Shown here: positions 33,076-43,554 of the stretch, piece by piece
How positions within the stretch are numbered: position 1 is the first letter of the stretch
How the letters are laid out: the number at the start of each line of letters is the position of its first letter
Source of the DNA: Zunongwangia atlantica 22II14-10F7
GTDB lineage: Bacteria; Bacteroidota; Bacteroidia; Flavobacteriales; Flavobacteriaceae
Assembly (NCBI RefSeq): GCF_002094855.1
Contig: NZ_ARYN01000017.1
Span: 1 to 64,000 of the forward strand
Length of the DNA stretch: 64,000 nucleotides
Direction of reading: 5' to 3'
The notes under the pieces: generated by a model
The model's input: only the letters and a program-made list of their open reading frames with translations
What the model was told of the DNA's origin: nothing
Databases searched by the model: none
Made by a program: the position numbers and the translations under genes

Positions 33076-35442
33076 TTATGAAGTAACGGTGTTAGCAGTG
33101 CTTGTTTTAATTTCTCTAGAATATTTTTTTCGTTTCTCCCCATAGCCATAGCCGTATTTATTGCCATAACGCAGGTTTGAAAATTGAACACAATTTAAAA
33201 TACAACATATATTTTTTAAAGTAGTCCCATTTGCATCCTGTATAAAATCCAGGCTTTCTTTTTTGGTACTTCCTGCCTTCACTAGATATAAAGTAAGATC
33301 TGCAAATTCACTAATAATCGCTGTATCTGCTACCAACATTGATGGAGCGGTATCAACTAATATATAGTCATACCTCGATTTCATTTCATTAAACAAATAC
33401 TCTAACCTATCACACCTAAGTAATTCACTAGGATTATAGGGTATACTACCCGAATAAATCATGTCAAGATTAGCATGAATATTCGATCGTCTAACAATAC
33501 CATCAATTTGCGCTTCCTCTGATAAATATTCACTCAATCCAATATAATTTTCTGGCTTTTCTATATATCGCTGCATTTGCGGATTTCTAAGATCTGCTCC
33601 AATCAGCAAAACTCTTTTATTACTGTTTGCCATGGTAATACCAAGATTCATAGTTGTAAATGTTTTACCTTCTCCTTTAGAAGCGGATGTAAGCATGATG
33701 ACCTTTGAATTCTTATCAACAAATCTTTTCTTTAGATGAACTTGAAGGTTCGTCATTAAAATTCTAAAAGACTCTGCTAATACAGATCTATCCTTTTGTT
33801 GTATTAAAAAGTTTTTTTTCATCCTTCCTAAAGAAGGGATTTCTGCAACTAGAGGTATTTCTTTCGATAGAAACTCTTGGAGATCAATTTTGCTTCGAAC
33901 CTTATTATCTAAAGCCTGAAAACCAAATATTAAAGAAAAAGGAACTAACAGCCCTAACAAAAAAGCTCCTAAAAAAATACTCCTTGGATTTGGTGCTACT
34001 GGAATTCCATTGCTGTAAGCTTCATCAACTATTTTAGCTTTTGGTTCAGTTACTGCAAGAGCTAAAGTATTCTCCTCTCGCTTTTGCAGGAGATATAGAT
34101 ATAAAGATTCTTTAATTTTTTGCTGTCTTTCTATACCTCTATTTTCTTTTTCCTGAAGTGGTATCTCTGAAATTTTTGAATTAACGTTATAAGACTGTCT
34201 TCTAAGTTCATTAAGTGAAATCTGTAAACTTGATCTAGATTGTTTTAATGACTGATAGATATTGTATTTTACCTGTCCCAAATTATCATTAATTCGCTTA
34301 ACCATTGGATTCTTTTCCGTAGAGCTATTAAGTAATCTATTACGCTCTAAAATATAATTATTATATTCTGAAATCTGTTGATTAACACCTGCTGCCTCTA
34401 TACCCAAATTAGCCGGGATAAGATCATCACTATCGGTACTAGACAAAAACTGAAGTATAGTATTAACGAGCTCTAATTGTGTGCCTAATTCTTGTTTTCG
34501 TTTACTATACTCACTGGCATTCTGAACAAATATTTCAGACTCCGATGATAAATCAGTAAGACGATTTTCTTTCTTAAATTCTACTTTACCTGTTTCAACA
34601 GAATCTAATTCGCTATTAATTATTGTCAGCCTCTCGTTAATGAAATTAGCTGTATTTTCAGCAATCAAATTTTTATCTTCTATGGCATCTTTATTATATT
34701 CTAGAATAAGTTGATCCAATACATTTTTTGCTCTATTAGGCACCGGATCTGTAAGTTCAAATCGAATTACATTCGAACTATTTTCACCTTGAATTAAGGA
34801 AACTTTATTTCCATAATTGGCTGCCATAGATTCGATAGAATGAAAGTCAACATTCACTGGCAGGTTTTTACCATCTGACTTAGGATTGGTTAATAATATT
34901 TTCGAAAATCCAATATCTAATGCCTCATTAACACTTACCCTATACTCTTTAAAATTTTGTCTATCCATCACTAAAAATTCATCTTCCCCTAAATAGGTTA
35001 CTACAAAATTGGAAGAAAACTTTTTAAGCTTTTGCGCATCGTATGCTAGAAGTTTAACTGTAAATGGTTTATCATCATACAATTCTATATTTCTAAATCT
35101 ACCATCTATAGAGTAGGTAATATGCAAATTAAGTGCTTTTACCACCTCCTTCATTAATTGCCTGGAATTCAATATTGATATTTCGCTCTCTATTTTTTCA
35201 GATCTTAATCCAAACATCGAAGCATCACTAAAACCATATGCGGCATCAGAATTACCTTTGGTCCCATCATTCTTAATAATTATACTGGCCGTAGCCTTGA
35301 ATACAGGAGTGGCATATTTTAAGTAAAAATATGCTGCACTTACAGTAATAGATACAGTTATGATAAACCAGTACCAATACTTGGTATATTTTTTAAGCTC
35401 TTGACCAACCTTTTTTTGGTTATTTTTAGATTTATTACTCAT
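33076..35442 (-). CDS. wzc: Polysaccharide co-polymerase and tyrosine autokinase (Wzc)
   Basis: 788 residues. Two membrane helices (~20-40 and ~490-510) flank a periplasmic Wzz/GNVR coiled-coil domain. The cytoplasmic BY-kinase follows with Walker A SASKGEGKT (Lys593), the A' motif LLIGADLRNP and Walker B YILVDTAP. The tail carries a tyrosine cluster (RYGNKYGYGYG...KYS, five Tyr) that would be autophosphorylated to control polymer length. No cognate phosphatase (Wzb) gene is nearby. It follows wza (11 bp) as in other Wzy-dependent systems. Confidence 0.95.
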   Translation of the reverse strand: MSNKSKNNQKKVGQELKKYTKYWYWFIITVSITVSAAYFYLKYATPVFKATASIIIKNDGTKGNSDAAYGFSDASMFGLRSEKIESEISILNSRQLMKEVVKALNLHITYSIDGRFRNIELYDDKPFTVKLLAYDAQKLKKFSSNFVVTYLGEDEFLVMDRQNFKEYRVSVNEALDIGFSKILLTNPKSDGKNLPVNVDFHSIESMAANYGNKVSLIQGENSSNVIRFELTDPVPNRAKNVLDQLILEYNKDAIEDKNLIAENTANFINERLTIINSELDSVETGKVEFKKENRLTDLSSESEIFVQNASEYSKRKQELGTQLELVNTILQFLSSTDSDDLIPANLGIEAAGVNQQISEYNNYILERNRLLNSSTEKNPMVKRINDNLGQVKYNIYQSLKQSRSSLQISLNELRRQSYNVNSKISEIPLQEKENRGIERQQKIKESLYLYLLQKREENTLALAVTEPKAKIVDEAYSNGIPVAPNPRSIFLGAFLLGLLVPFSLIFGFQALDNKVRSKIDLQEFLSKEIPLVAEIPSLGRMKKNFLIQQKDRSVLAESFRILMTNLQVHLKKRFVDKNSKVIMLTSASKGEGKTFTTMNLGITMANSNKRVLLIGADLRNPQMQRYIEKPENYIGLSEYLSEEAQIDGIVRRSNIHANLDMIYSGSIPYNPSELLRCDRLEYLFNEMKSRYDYILVDTAPSMLVADTAIISEFADLTLYLVKAGSTKKESLDFIQDANGTTLKNICCILNCVQFSNLRYGNKYGYGYGEKRKKYSREIKTSTANTVTS

Positions 35443-35453
35443 AATTAACCATT

Positions 35454-36221
35454 TTAATTATTTGTTATCAGGACTACGGTAGAGATAATAACAGATGCCA
35501 AAGATAAATAGCTGGAAGCTGTTCCAAGGAAGCTTGCTGATTGCCTCCTTGCTCCTACTGGCTCTACATAAACAATATCGTTTTGTTGTAGATGATAATA
35601 GGGTGATGAAGCAATATCTGCATCTCTCAAATCAACGTACTTTCGAACTTGTTTACCCTCAACCTGGCGGGCAATCAAAATATTTTTTCGTTTACCATAA
35701 ATCGTCATATCCCCCGCGAGCCCCAATGCCTGCGGTAGCGTGATATGATCGTCTTCAATAAAGAAGGTTCCTGGGCTTTTAACCTCTCCTAAAACGCTTA
35801 TTCTAAAATTTAGAATACGTACATTAACAATTGCGTCCTTAACGTACTCACTAATTTCTGATTTTATTTTTTCAGCTAATTGAATATTAGTTAAACCGGT
35901 AACTTCAGTTTCACCAATAACTGGAAATTTAATTGTTCCTGTATTGGACACTAAGTAAGTCTCTAGTTCAATATTTCCAGGCATTCCTGATTGCCCTACA
36001 GTTTTAGTTAAATTAAAAGGTATTGCCGCATCAGGTTCTTCTGTAGATACCCTGATGGTTAATACGTCATCTGGTTGAATTTTTAGATTATTATTTATAA
36101 GGTTCAGATTTTGCTCACCTTCATCTCCCTGTAAATACGCAATCTTTCTACGCGAAACACATGACGAAAATAAAAGCATAACTGTTACCAATAAAATAAA
36201 TGAATTTGCTGCTAGTTTCAT
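35454..36221 (-). CDS. wza: Polysaccharide export outer-membrane lipoprotein (Wza)
   Basis: 255 residues. Lipobox LLFSSC (Cys21). PES domain (ILKIQPDDVLTIRV... as LKIQPDDVLTIRVST, about 45-130) and a SLBB domain (RISVLGEVKSPGTFFIEDDHITLPQALGLAGD). A C-terminal hydrophobic helix (ASSYLSLASVIISTVVLITNN) may form the outer-membrane pore. It forms the export channel with Wzc. Shorter than E. coli Wza (379), as usual in Bacteroidota. Confidence 0.92.
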   Translation of the reverse strand: MKLAANSFILLVTVMLLFSSCVSRRKIAYLQGDEGEQNLNLINNNLKIQPDDVLTIRVSTEEPDAAIPFNLTKTVGQSGMPGNIELETYLVSNTGTIKFPVIGETEVTGLTNIQLAEKIKSEISEYVKDAIVNVRILNFRISVLGEVKSPGTFFIEDDHITLPQALGLAGDMTIYGKRKNILIARQVEGKQVRKYVDLRDADIASSPYYHLQQNDIVYVEPVGARRQSASFLGTASSYLSLASVIISTVVLITNN

Positions 36222-36261
36222 ATTATTTATTAAAGGTTAATTATATATTTACATCTTATTA

Positions 36262-37041
36262 TTAAAACCACCTATATAAACTCTTAGAGTCTACCATTCT
36301 TGGAATTAAATGATGTGGTATTTTCCTACCTATTTTGAACATCAAGGTTAAATAACCCGCTAGCTTATGATATTTAATAATTTTCATATCTTCTGAAGAT
36401 TTCTTTTTCTGCAATGCTAAGGTTGTACTTTTCCCTCCTAATCTCATTTTAACGACCCAATCTTTCAGGTAAAACTTCTCAATATGCTTATTCTTAAACC
36501 ATCTCAAAGAAATATCATAATCCCCAGCTATAGAATAATTTTTATTGTACAAGCCATACTCTTCGTAAACCTTTCTTTTTACATAGATTGTTGGATGTAA
36601 AGGTATCCATCCAAAAAACAAATGACTGTTTTTAAACGGATTAGAAGGATAAATTCTCTTAATTAAATTTGGATTATCCTTACTCACAAAAACACCTTTA
36701 CCATAAACCAAATCACTACCAGAAACATCAAAGGCTTTAACAATCTTCTCTATAGTTCTCTCTGAATGGAAGAAATCATCAGAATTCAAAATTCCCACCA
36801 CATCTCCAGTAGCCCATTTAATTCCCTTATTATAGGCATCGAAAATTCCAGAATCAGGTTCAGAAATAAAACAATCTATTTTGTCCAAATATGGTTTTAT
36901 TTTTTCCTTTGTTCCATCGGTAGAATTACCGTCGATAATAATATATTCGATATCATGATATGTCTGGCTAAAGACAGACTCTATACACTCTGCTATGGTA
37001 TCTTCGTTGTTATATACCACTGTTATAATTGAAACTTTCAT
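36262..37041 (-). CDS. Family 2 glycosyltransferase
   Basis: 259 residues, GT-A fold. N-terminal nucleotide-binding start MKVSIITVVYNNEDTIAECI, IIDGNSTDGT, and the catalytic ILNSDDFF (DxD-like). It resembles WcaA-type transferases that add one sugar to a lipid-linked repeat unit on the cytoplasmic face. Its donor sugar cannot be told. It lies between wza and the UDP-xylose synthase gene. Confidence 0.9.
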   Translation of the reverse strand: MKVSIITVVYNNEDTIAECIESVFSQTYHDIEYIIIDGNSTDGTKEKIKPYLDKIDCFISEPDSGIFDAYNKGIKWATGDVVGILNSDDFFHSERTIEKIVKAFDVSGSDLVYGKGVFVSKDNPNLIKRIYPSNPFKNSHLFFGWIPLHPTIYVKRKVYEEYGLYNKNYSIAGDYDISLRWFKNKHIEKFYLKDWVVKMRLGGKSTTLALQKKKSSEDMKIIKYHKLAGYLTLMFKIGRKIPHHLIPRMVDSKSLYRWF

Positions 37042-37053
37042 AATTTGATTCTT

Positions 37054-38016
37054 TTAAGCTTGAACAATTTGTGGTTCTTGCATTAGAACCTCTTCGAAGT
37101 ACTGAATAGTCTTTGTAAGCCCTTCTCTTAGTTGAATATTTGGTTCCCAACCATCCAAACATTTTTTAGCAATAGCAATATCTGGTCTTCTTTGTTGTGG
37201 ATCATCTTTAGGCAAAGCCTTAAAACTTAGTTTTGATGAGGAACCAGTAATATCTAAAATTGTCTGGGCTAACTCTAACATAGTAAATTCATTGGGGTTA
37301 CCTATGTTAACCGGACCGGTAAAACCTCTTTGAGTTCCCATCATTCTGACCATGCCATCTACTAAATTATCTACGTATTGGAATGACCTAGTCTGGTTTC
37401 CACTTCCAAAAATTGTTATTTCTTCACCTTTTAAAGCTTGAACAATAAAATTAGACACTACCCTACCATCATTAGGGTTCATATTAGGACCATAAGTATT
37501 AAAAATTCGAACGATTTTTATATCTATATTATGTTGATTGAAATAATCCATAAATAATGTTTCAGCACAGCGCTTACCTTCATCATAACAGGATCTTGGC
37601 CCAATGGTGTTTACATTTCCCCAATATGATTCTGGTTGTGGGTGAACGTAAGGATCACCATAAACCTCACTAGTACTCGCTTGAAGAATTTTAGCTCTTA
37701 CTCTTTTTGCCAGGCCTAAAGTATTTATAGCTCCCATCACAGAAGTCTTCATCGTTTTAATTGGATTGTACTGGTAGTGAACAGGTGAAGCGGGACAAGC
37801 TAAATTATAAATCTCATCTACTTCTGCCATAAAAGGTTCTGTTACATCATGGCGAACTAGCTCAAAATAGGGATGATGCATCAAATCAACGATATTTTGT
37901 TTATTCCCTGTAAAATAATTATCTAAGCAAATTACTTCATTACCTTCATTCAGTAATCTTGCGCAAAGGTGTGAGCCAATAAAACCTGCACCACCTGTAA
38001 CTAGTATTCTTTTCAT
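37054..38016 (-). CDS. UDP-glucuronate decarboxylase (UDP-xylose synthase)
   Basis: 320 residues. SDR Rossmann motif [10 protein letters not shown], Ser in STSEVYGDP, and the catalytic Tyr-Lys in RSCYDEGKR; the UXS hallmark [12 protein letters not shown](Y)NP is present and sets it apart from UDP-glucose epimerases. It converts UDP-glucuronate to UDP-xylose in the cytoplasm, so xylose (or a derivative) is probably part of the polymer. UDP-glucose dehydrogenase, needed to make its substrate, is not in the window. Confidence 0.93.
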   Translation of the reverse strand: MKRILVTGGAGFIGSHLCARLLNEGNEVICLDNYFTGNKQNIVDLMHHPYFELVRHDVTEPFMAEVDEIYNLACPASPVHYQYNPIKTMKTSVMGAINTLGLAKRVRAKILQASTSEVYGDPYVHPQPESYWGNVNTIGPRSCYDEGKRCAETLFMDYFNQHNIDIKIVRIFNTYGPNMNPNDGRVVSNFIVQALKGEEITIFGSGNQTRSFQYVDNLVDGMVRMMGTQRGFTGPVNIGNPNEFTMLELAQTILDITGSSSKLSFKALPKDDPQQRRPDIAIAKKCLDGWEPNIQLREGLTKTIQYFEEVLMQEPQIVQA

Positions 38017-38051
38017 CTTATTAAATTTTTATTAAACATTTTATTTATTAT

Positions 38052-38633
38052 TTATATCCATCTTACTCTCATTAAATCTGAATTACCTTTTCTATAAACT
38101 AAATTTGGTCCTACAGAAGAAGTTACAATTGAACCTACTGTGAGCACAGTATCCTCTCCAACACAAACACCCGGCCCTATAAAACAACAAGCTCCTACCC
38201 AACATCCATCCCTTAGGCTAATGGGGCCATTTCTATAAGGCATAGTGGGGTCCTTAAAATTGTGATTACCACCACATAGAAATACCCTCTGAGAAACGCA
38301 AACATTATTACCTATAGTCAACTCCTCAAAATTTAATAGAAAACTTTCTTCTCCTATCCATACATTGTTTCCAATCTTGAGCTTCCATGGAAAATGAATA
38401 TTTACCCTGGGTTTTAAGGTTATATTCTTACCTACTTCCGCCCCAAAAAGCCGAAGTAAAAAGATTTTAAAATTTGTTGGATATGGGATTGCAGATAGAA
38501 AGAAAACCACCTTAATGATGTACCAACTAATTTCTTTAAATTTTGAAGCTCCTCTACTTAAACCTTTAGAAGGATTAAAGCCTTCTAACCTAACTCTAGA
38601 ATTAAAATTTGTATTCGAGGAAGCGATTTTCAT
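38052..38633 (-). CDS. WcaF-like colanic-acid-type acetyltransferase
   Basis: 193 residues with left-handed beta-helix hexapeptide repeats (VGKNITLKPRVNIHFPWKLKIGNNVWIGEES, then IGNNVCVSQRVFLCGGNH, GAWVGA-type CWVGACCFIGPGVCVGEDTVLTVGS) and the His in CGGNHNF likely to be catalytic. It would acetylate a sugar of the repeat unit with acetyl-CoA. The N-terminal ~50 residues are hydrophobic around IIKVVFFLSAIPYPTNFKIF. It overlaps the upstream glycosyltransferase gene by 32 bp. Confidence 0.88.
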   Translation of the reverse strand: MKIASSNTNFNSRVRLEGFNPSKGLSRGASKFKEISWYIIKVVFFLSAIPYPTNFKIFLLRLFGAEVGKNITLKPRVNIHFPWKLKIGNNVWIGEESFLLNFEELTIGNNVCVSQRVFLCGGNHNFKDPTMPYRNGPISLRDGCWVGACCFIGPGVCVGEDTVLTVGSIVTSSVGPNLVYRKGNSDLMRVRWI

Positions 38634-39798
38634 AATTCAAATTCTTTAATTCTATAATTTTTTTTGCTACGGTGTGTTCTGTAAACTTCTCTTTGTAACA
38701 CTTCATCGCATTGGCACCCTTTGTTCTTTTTTCTTCGATAGATAGTGACATCCAACTTTGAAGTAATTTTTTGGTTCCTGCGATATTATCTGCTCCAATC
38801 AATCCCGCATCGTAATCCTGAATTTCATGAAAGATATTTACCTGATTAGAAATAAGAACTGGCTTACCGCAAGCCAAAGCTTCAACTGTTGCTATTCCAA
38901 AATTTTCCTGATGACTAGGAAGAATAAATGTTTCGCAGGCATAAAAAGCTCCCCATTTAGAATCTCCAACAAGCATTCCTGTAAAAACAAAATAGGACTG
39001 TAATTGAGGATTTTTTTCAATCAGTCTTTTTATTTCTTTTCCAAAATCTGATTCGATTCCTGGACCAGCAATAACCAGTTTAGACAATTTAATAACTGGT
39101 AAAAGCTCGATATATGCTTTTATTAGAATATCAAGACCTTTTTTATTATGGATCCTGCCTAGAAAAAGTATAAAGTTTTCATCGATTTTTAGTCCAGATG
39201 CTTTATAAAAAGAATTAAGCATCGACTCAGTACATTTTGGAGGACTTTTTATACCTAAACCAACTATTTTTTCATGCTTTGGTTTGTATGGCTTGAAAGG
39301 TACTCGTGCTAACTCCATCTCCGTTCTACACGTAAACAATAAAGCCGTACAATTTTTAATAACATGTTGCTCGATCAAATTCCAATAGATTTTATTTCTT
39401 ATCGCTTTTAATTTTCTGTCAGGAGCATTTTGAAAATAAGGATCTAGCATGCCATGGGGCATTAAATAAACTAACGGTTTATCCCCATCACGTTCTTTAA
39501 GTGCTTTATACGTCGCAAAACCATAATACTGCCACATACCGTGGATTATTACTGAGTCGTAATTCCCTAAATTGCGGATTAACCACGGCAACAGTTTTTT
39601 ACTAAATTGCCATGGATTATTAGCAGGACCTAAAGCATATATTTTGAAAGGATCTTTAAAGTTGCTGGCTTCAGAATCTATAGAAACGACTTCACTTGTT
39701 ACTTCCAGCTGTGATAACGAATCTACTATCGTCCTTATAGCTTGACAAACGCCACCAGCTTTAGGATCCATTCGATCTACTACATGAAGGATTTTCAT
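38602..39798 (-). CDS. Family 4 glycosyltransferase
   Basis: 398 residues, GT-B fold. Start MKILHVVDRMDPKAGGVCQAI (donor/acceptor Gly loop), GRIHNKKGLDILIKAY and C-terminal ESFGIATVEALACGKPVL-type motif (HQENFGIATVEALACGKPV). It transfers a sugar in polysaccharide assembly. Its ATG overlaps the next upstream glycosyltransferase by 38 bp, in keeping with tight translation coupling. Confidence 0.9.
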   Translation of the reverse strand: MKILHVVDRMDPKAGGVCQAIRTIVDSLSQLEVTSEVVSIDSEASNFKDPFKIYALGPANNPWQFSKKLLPWLIRNLGNYDSVIIHGMWQYYGFATYKALKERDGDKPLVYLMPHGMLDPYFQNAPDRKLKAIRNKIYWNLIEQHVIKNCTALLFTCRTEMELARVPFKPYKPKHEKIVGLGIKSPPKCTESMLNSFYKASGLKIDENFILFLGRIHNKKGLDILIKAYIELLPVIKLSKLVIAGPGIESDFGKEIKRLIEKNPQLQSYFVFTGMLVGDSKWGAFYACETFILPSHQENFGIATVEALACGKPVLISNQVNIFHEIQDYDAGLIGADNIAGTKKLLQSWMSLSIEEKRTKGANAMKCYKEKFTEHTVAKKIIELKNLNYENRFLEYKF

Positions 39799-40963
39799 AA
39801 TTTTTGGAATAACACGATTTATAAATATTTTCTATAGAGTCCAGAGCTTGCTTAGAATCAAAACGTTTGGAATTATGTACCCCTAAAGAAATCACCTTTT
39901 TCCTTTCTTCTAAACTTAAGGAAACCACTTTTTCAATTTCCTTCGCTCCAACTTTAAGCCATTCATTCTGTTCACTTTGTTTATATGGCCTTTTTGGAAT
40001 GTAAAACGCTGCTTTGCCTCCAACTTCCGTCATTGGAGCTTCTGCTGTTGTTATAACTGGGCAACCCGAAGCCATTGCTTCAGCTATTGGCCAACCAAAG
40101 CCTTCAGTATACGAAGGAAAGATAAGTAATGTAGCTGCCGAATATAAGTCCTTAACCAAATCGTCAGCTATATTATCCAGAAATAAAATGTCTTTAGAAA
40201 AACCGGATGCCTCTTTTAAAGCTATTAAGTCCTTTGTGGGCTTAGGACCAACCATTATTAATGGTTTAGAATGCTTATTACTATTTCTCCAATAAACGTA
40301 TAAATTAATTACGCCGGTTCTATTTTTATACCACTCATTATTTCCTATATGGAAAAGAAACCCATTAGAAAGAGAAATATTTAATTTTTGCTCTAATTGC
40401 CTTCTTAAGAAGGCAATTGACTCACTAGGTTTAAAATTTTGATTTAAACCATTATAAACAACTTGAGAATTTTTAAGTGTTTCTGGTTTAAACAGATGTA
40501 AATCTTTTCTCGTTGTCTCTGAAACTGAAATAAAATTATGAGCCTTGGAGTACCCCTTCTTTATTAAATTTTGATAATACCTTCCAAGACTACCAATTTT
40601 TAAATCTTCAATTTTATTTACTGCAGCTTTTTGAGCTATAAAATCGTGACAATGAACAACGTGTTTTCTTTTCTTTATAAAACTCATCCAAGGACCTAAA
40701 GCATGATCTGTTAAAACATGTAGTGCTTCATCTTTTCTTTTAAGTTTCAATTTGGCCTGAAAAGGAAAGATCAACAATTGATCTATATAACCTAAATATT
40801 TAATCAATGAGCTTGATTTAGATAACTTTGCAAAAATTCCTGATGGAGACCATACTTCAACTTCATGCCCTCTTATAGCCATTCCTTTTGCAAGCATATT
40901 GGTAAATCTAGGCATACTTTTATGCCCCAAAAAGCTTGGGTGCGTATAAAAAATGATTTTCAT
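39761..40963 (-). CDS. Family 4 glycosyltransferase
   Basis: 400 residues, GT-B fold: HPSFLGHKSMPRF start, LFHIGNNEWYKNRTGVI, and YTEGFGWPIAEAMASGCPVIT with EAMASG acidic motif. It probably acts in the same repeat-unit pathway. It lies 6 bp after the Wzy-like gene. Confidence 0.9.
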   Translation of the reverse strand: MKIIFYTHPSFLGHKSMPRFTNMLAKGMAIRGHEVEVWSPSGIFAKLSKSSSLIKYLGYIDQLLIFPFQAKLKLKRKDEALHVLTDHALGPWMSFIKKRKHVVHCHDFIAQKAAVNKIEDLKIGSLGRYYQNLIKKGYSKAHNFISVSETTRKDLHLFKPETLKNSQVVYNGLNQNFKPSESIAFLRRQLEQKLNISLSNGFLFHIGNNEWYKNRTGVINLYVYWRNSNKHSKPLIMVGPKPTKDLIALKEASGFSKDILFLDNIADDLVKDLYSAATLLIFPSYTEGFGWPIAEAMASGCPVITTAEAPMTEVGGKAAFYIPKRPYKQSEQNEWLKVGAKEIEKVVSLSLEERKKVISLGVHNSKRFDSKQALDSIENIYKSCYSKNYENPSCSRSNGS

Positions 40964-40969
40964 TTTTAT

Positions 40970-42286
40970 TTATTTTGATGTGTTTAAAGATGCCATGATC
41001 AAACCACCTACTAAAACGCCAAAACCAAGCGCAGTAGGCTGAGCCCATTGTCCCTGTGGAATAATAAGAAGACCTATACTAAGAAGCATCCATGCTAGAG
41101 GAGAACCTTTTACTAGTTCATTATAACTTTTAAAAGCCAAAGAAAAACATAAACCTAGCCGTATAAATATAACTGCTAGACCAAAAAGGATTCCCATTTC
41201 CCCCACTAAACGCCCCCATTCTTCTTCCGCTATTAAGAAAGACACACCGCCAGTCAAAATCATACTACCGGCATTGGTTCCTAATCCCATTCCATGCCCA
41301 AAAAATGGAAGATTTTGTGAAGTGGAATGGTTTAAAGCCCCTAAAAGTCCTCCTAAATAACGGTCTAATAAAGTACCTTCAATACCTCCCTCAAATTTGC
41401 TTGCAGATTCTATACGGGTAGTAAAAACTTCAGTACTTTTTTGAAAAACTTCAGTAGTAGAAACAATAGCAAGAGCGACTATTAAAAGAATCACAGATGT
41501 TAATATTCTACCAGAAAACTTTCTATTTACTACACCTGCTATACAGGCAAACAGAAATGCGATTATTACCTGAAATAACAATGTTCTACTTATTGATAGG
41601 GGTATCGCAATAAATAAGGATATCGCAGACAAAATTAAAATCCAGGTATTTACGCGTTTTCTTTCTAGAAAAAAATAAAAAACATACGCTCCTAATAAGG
41701 CATAAAACATAGTATTTCCCGTGGTAAACGAAAAAGTCCCAGGGGGTCTAAAATATCCCATCGCGCCACTAAACCCGGCCCCGTTTATATCTCCACCTAC
41801 ACCTCGATTAACCCAAGCCGATTGCGGACTGTAAAACTGTAACGCGATTAGAACTGTCATAGGAACTGAAAAATAAAGCATTACTTTGCCTATTTTAACC
41901 ACATCTTTCCTTGAGAAAACATTACCAATTATAAAAATAAGTGGAAAGTGTAAAACTAAAATCCTAGCCCCATATATAGCAACAAATAAATTACCATGTC
42001 CCGCTAAAAATGTTGTGACTAACGATAACATCGCCGTAAAAACCATTGATATTAAGAAAGATGAATATGGTATCAAATCTCGTTTCCAAGCTGTATATAT
42101 CAACCAGATAGCGATAGGATCTCGTACAATAAGCAGTGGAGCAGAAAGAGAAGGTAAAACCCATTTTCGTAAAGCTCCTTCAAACAACAACAAAAAGAAA
42201 TAAAGCCATATGCCTTTTTTTAATATTAAATTATCTGAGTATATAATTTCTTTGGTGCCCTTGATATTGATAGCTACATCACTCAT
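40970..42286 (-). CDS. Wzy-like polysaccharide polymerase (O-antigen ligase family)
   Basis: 438 residues with about 11 membrane helices and a large periplasmic loop (~270-340) between the later helices, the layout of Wzy/WaaL proteins. A conserved RPPGTFSF stretch (~170) and arginines facing the periplasm fit a polymerase that links flipped repeat units. As it is the only such protein in the operon, Wzy is the better reading than ligase. Start is 4 bp from the next upstream glycosyltransferase stop. Confidence 0.75.
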   Translation of the reverse strand: MSDVAINIKGTKEIIYSDNLILKKGIWLYFFLLLFEGALRKWVLPSLSAPLLIVRDPIAIWLIYTAWKRDLIPYSSFLISMVFTAMLSLVTTFLAGHGNLFVAIYGARILVLHFPLIFIIGNVFSRKDVVKIGKVMLYFSVPMTVLIALQFYSPQSAWVNRGVGGDINGAGFSGAMGYFRPPGTFSFTTGNTMFYALLGAYVFYFFLERKRVNTWILILSAISLFIAIPLSISRTLLFQVIIAFLFACIAGVVNRKFSGRILTSVILLIVALAIVSTTEVFQKSTEVFTTRIESASKFEGGIEGTLLDRYLGGLLGALNHSTSQNLPFFGHGMGLGTNAGSMILTGGVSFLIAEEEWGRLVGEMGILFGLAVIFIRLGLCFSLAFKSYNELVKGSPLAWMLLSIGLLIIPQGQWAQPTALGFGVLVGGLIMASLNTSK

Positions 42287-42290
42287 ATTT

Positions 42291-43532
42291 TTAAAAATGT
42301 TTTCGCATAGCCTCTGCTAATTCATCGCCATATTTCTTCCAAGGACGATCAAATGCAGATTCCAAAGCATTTTTACCTACCTGACTTATTAAGTCTCGGT
42401 TTTCAATGATTTCTTCAACACAATTTTTAAGACTAATTGTAGAACCAGCTTTCATTAACCAGCCATTCTCTCCATGGGTTATCAAATCTGGACCGGCAGT
42501 TCTTTCTGTAGTAATCACTGGTGTTCCCTGAGACATTGCTTCAGTAATCACCATCCCGAAACCTTCAAATAAAGATGGAAATAGAAGCACATCATGGTCT
42601 TTCATCAACTCTAATATTTTGGAATGAGGCATACTAGGTGTCCAAACATGCCTAGTTAGAGCTAAATTTAGTGCTTCACAATCATTCGTTGGTTTTTGAC
42701 CTACTATTGTTAAACTTACAAAGTCTTTTAAAGCATCTGCCACCTTCACGACATCACCAATTCCTTTTCGCTGTTCTAACCTTCCTACAAAAAGAAGTTT
42801 TATCTTTTTTCGGTTTTTAAGACTAGAATATTTCCTACCAGTAGTTGGTATAGGAAAACCATAAGGTATAACTTCCACATTATTTAAAATGTGATCAAAA
42901 TCTTTTAAACTATTTTTCGTAAATGTACTTGCTACAAAAATCTTATCAGCTAATTTTAATTCCTCATCCTTCTTAAGAAGTTTAGCTGAAGAGTCTTGAA
43001 GACCGGTTAATGTAGACACCCATTCTGGTGATCTCCTGTATTCTTCTTTTAATAGTTTTCTTGCGTGTTTCCAATATCCAATTGGCAAATCATAGAAGCA
43101 GGTCATCCCAAGCTTCTTGGCCTCACGAAAAGTATTTAGAGCTCCATCCTCATAAGCATAAACACCTTTTGCACCAGTAAATTTTGCATGCTTAAGGCGA
43201 GATTTTGTTTTCGTGTCTATGTCCTTATAGACTGAATCTACTGAAAAGATTCCAGTTTCATGTTTTGTAAGCGACTGAAAACCGAACTTATTAGAAACAA
43301 TTCTTCCAGTTTCTAACCAAGGTGAACATTTTGTAAAAGGTTGAAGTCTTGAAACAAAACTTCGTCTTTTTATTTCAGAAAAAGATTTAACATTAGATAG
43401 TTTATCCAGAAATGTACCCGGAAAGGATGCTACAGATGTATTAAATTCATGCAACATATCTTTATTCATTAATCCATCTAAAGCCCATCTATTAAATTGG
43501 TTACTATTGGGATGAGAAACAATTATTTTCAT
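42291..43532 (-). CDS. Family 4 glycosyltransferase
   Basis: 413 residues, GT-B fold. KLLFVGRLEQRKGIGDVVKVA and FPSLFEGFGMVITEAMSQGTPVITT (E-x7-E catalytic-type pattern) mark the C-terminal half. The N-terminal half (SHPNSNQFNRWALDG) is typical of slr1166/exopolysaccharide transferases. Donor sugar unknown. Confidence 0.9.
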   Translation of the reverse strand: MKIIVSHPNSNQFNRWALDGLMNKDMLHEFNTSVASFPGTFLDKLSNVKSFSEIKRRSFVSRLQPFTKCSPWLETGRIVSNKFGFQSLTKHETGIFSVDSVYKDIDTKTKSRLKHAKFTGAKGVYAYEDGALNTFREAKKLGMTCFYDLPIGYWKHARKLLKEEYRRSPEWVSTLTGLQDSSAKLLKKDEELKLADKIFVASTFTKNSLKDFDHILNNVEVIPYGFPIPTTGRKYSSLKNRKKIKLLFVGRLEQRKGIGDVVKVADALKDFVSLTIVGQKPTNDCEALNLALTRHVWTPSMPHSKILELMKDHDVLLFPSLFEGFGMVITEAMSQGTPVITTERTAGPDLITHGENGWLMKAGSTISLKNCVEEIIENRDLISQVGKNALESAFDRPWKKYGDELAEAMRKHF

Positions 43533-43554
43533 CTATTTATTATTTAAGGTTAAA

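Noticed and set aside
33069-33191. N-terminal extension of the barrel protein gene
   Set aside because: It overlaps wzc in another frame and adds a non-signal sequence before a good signal peptide starting at 33068.
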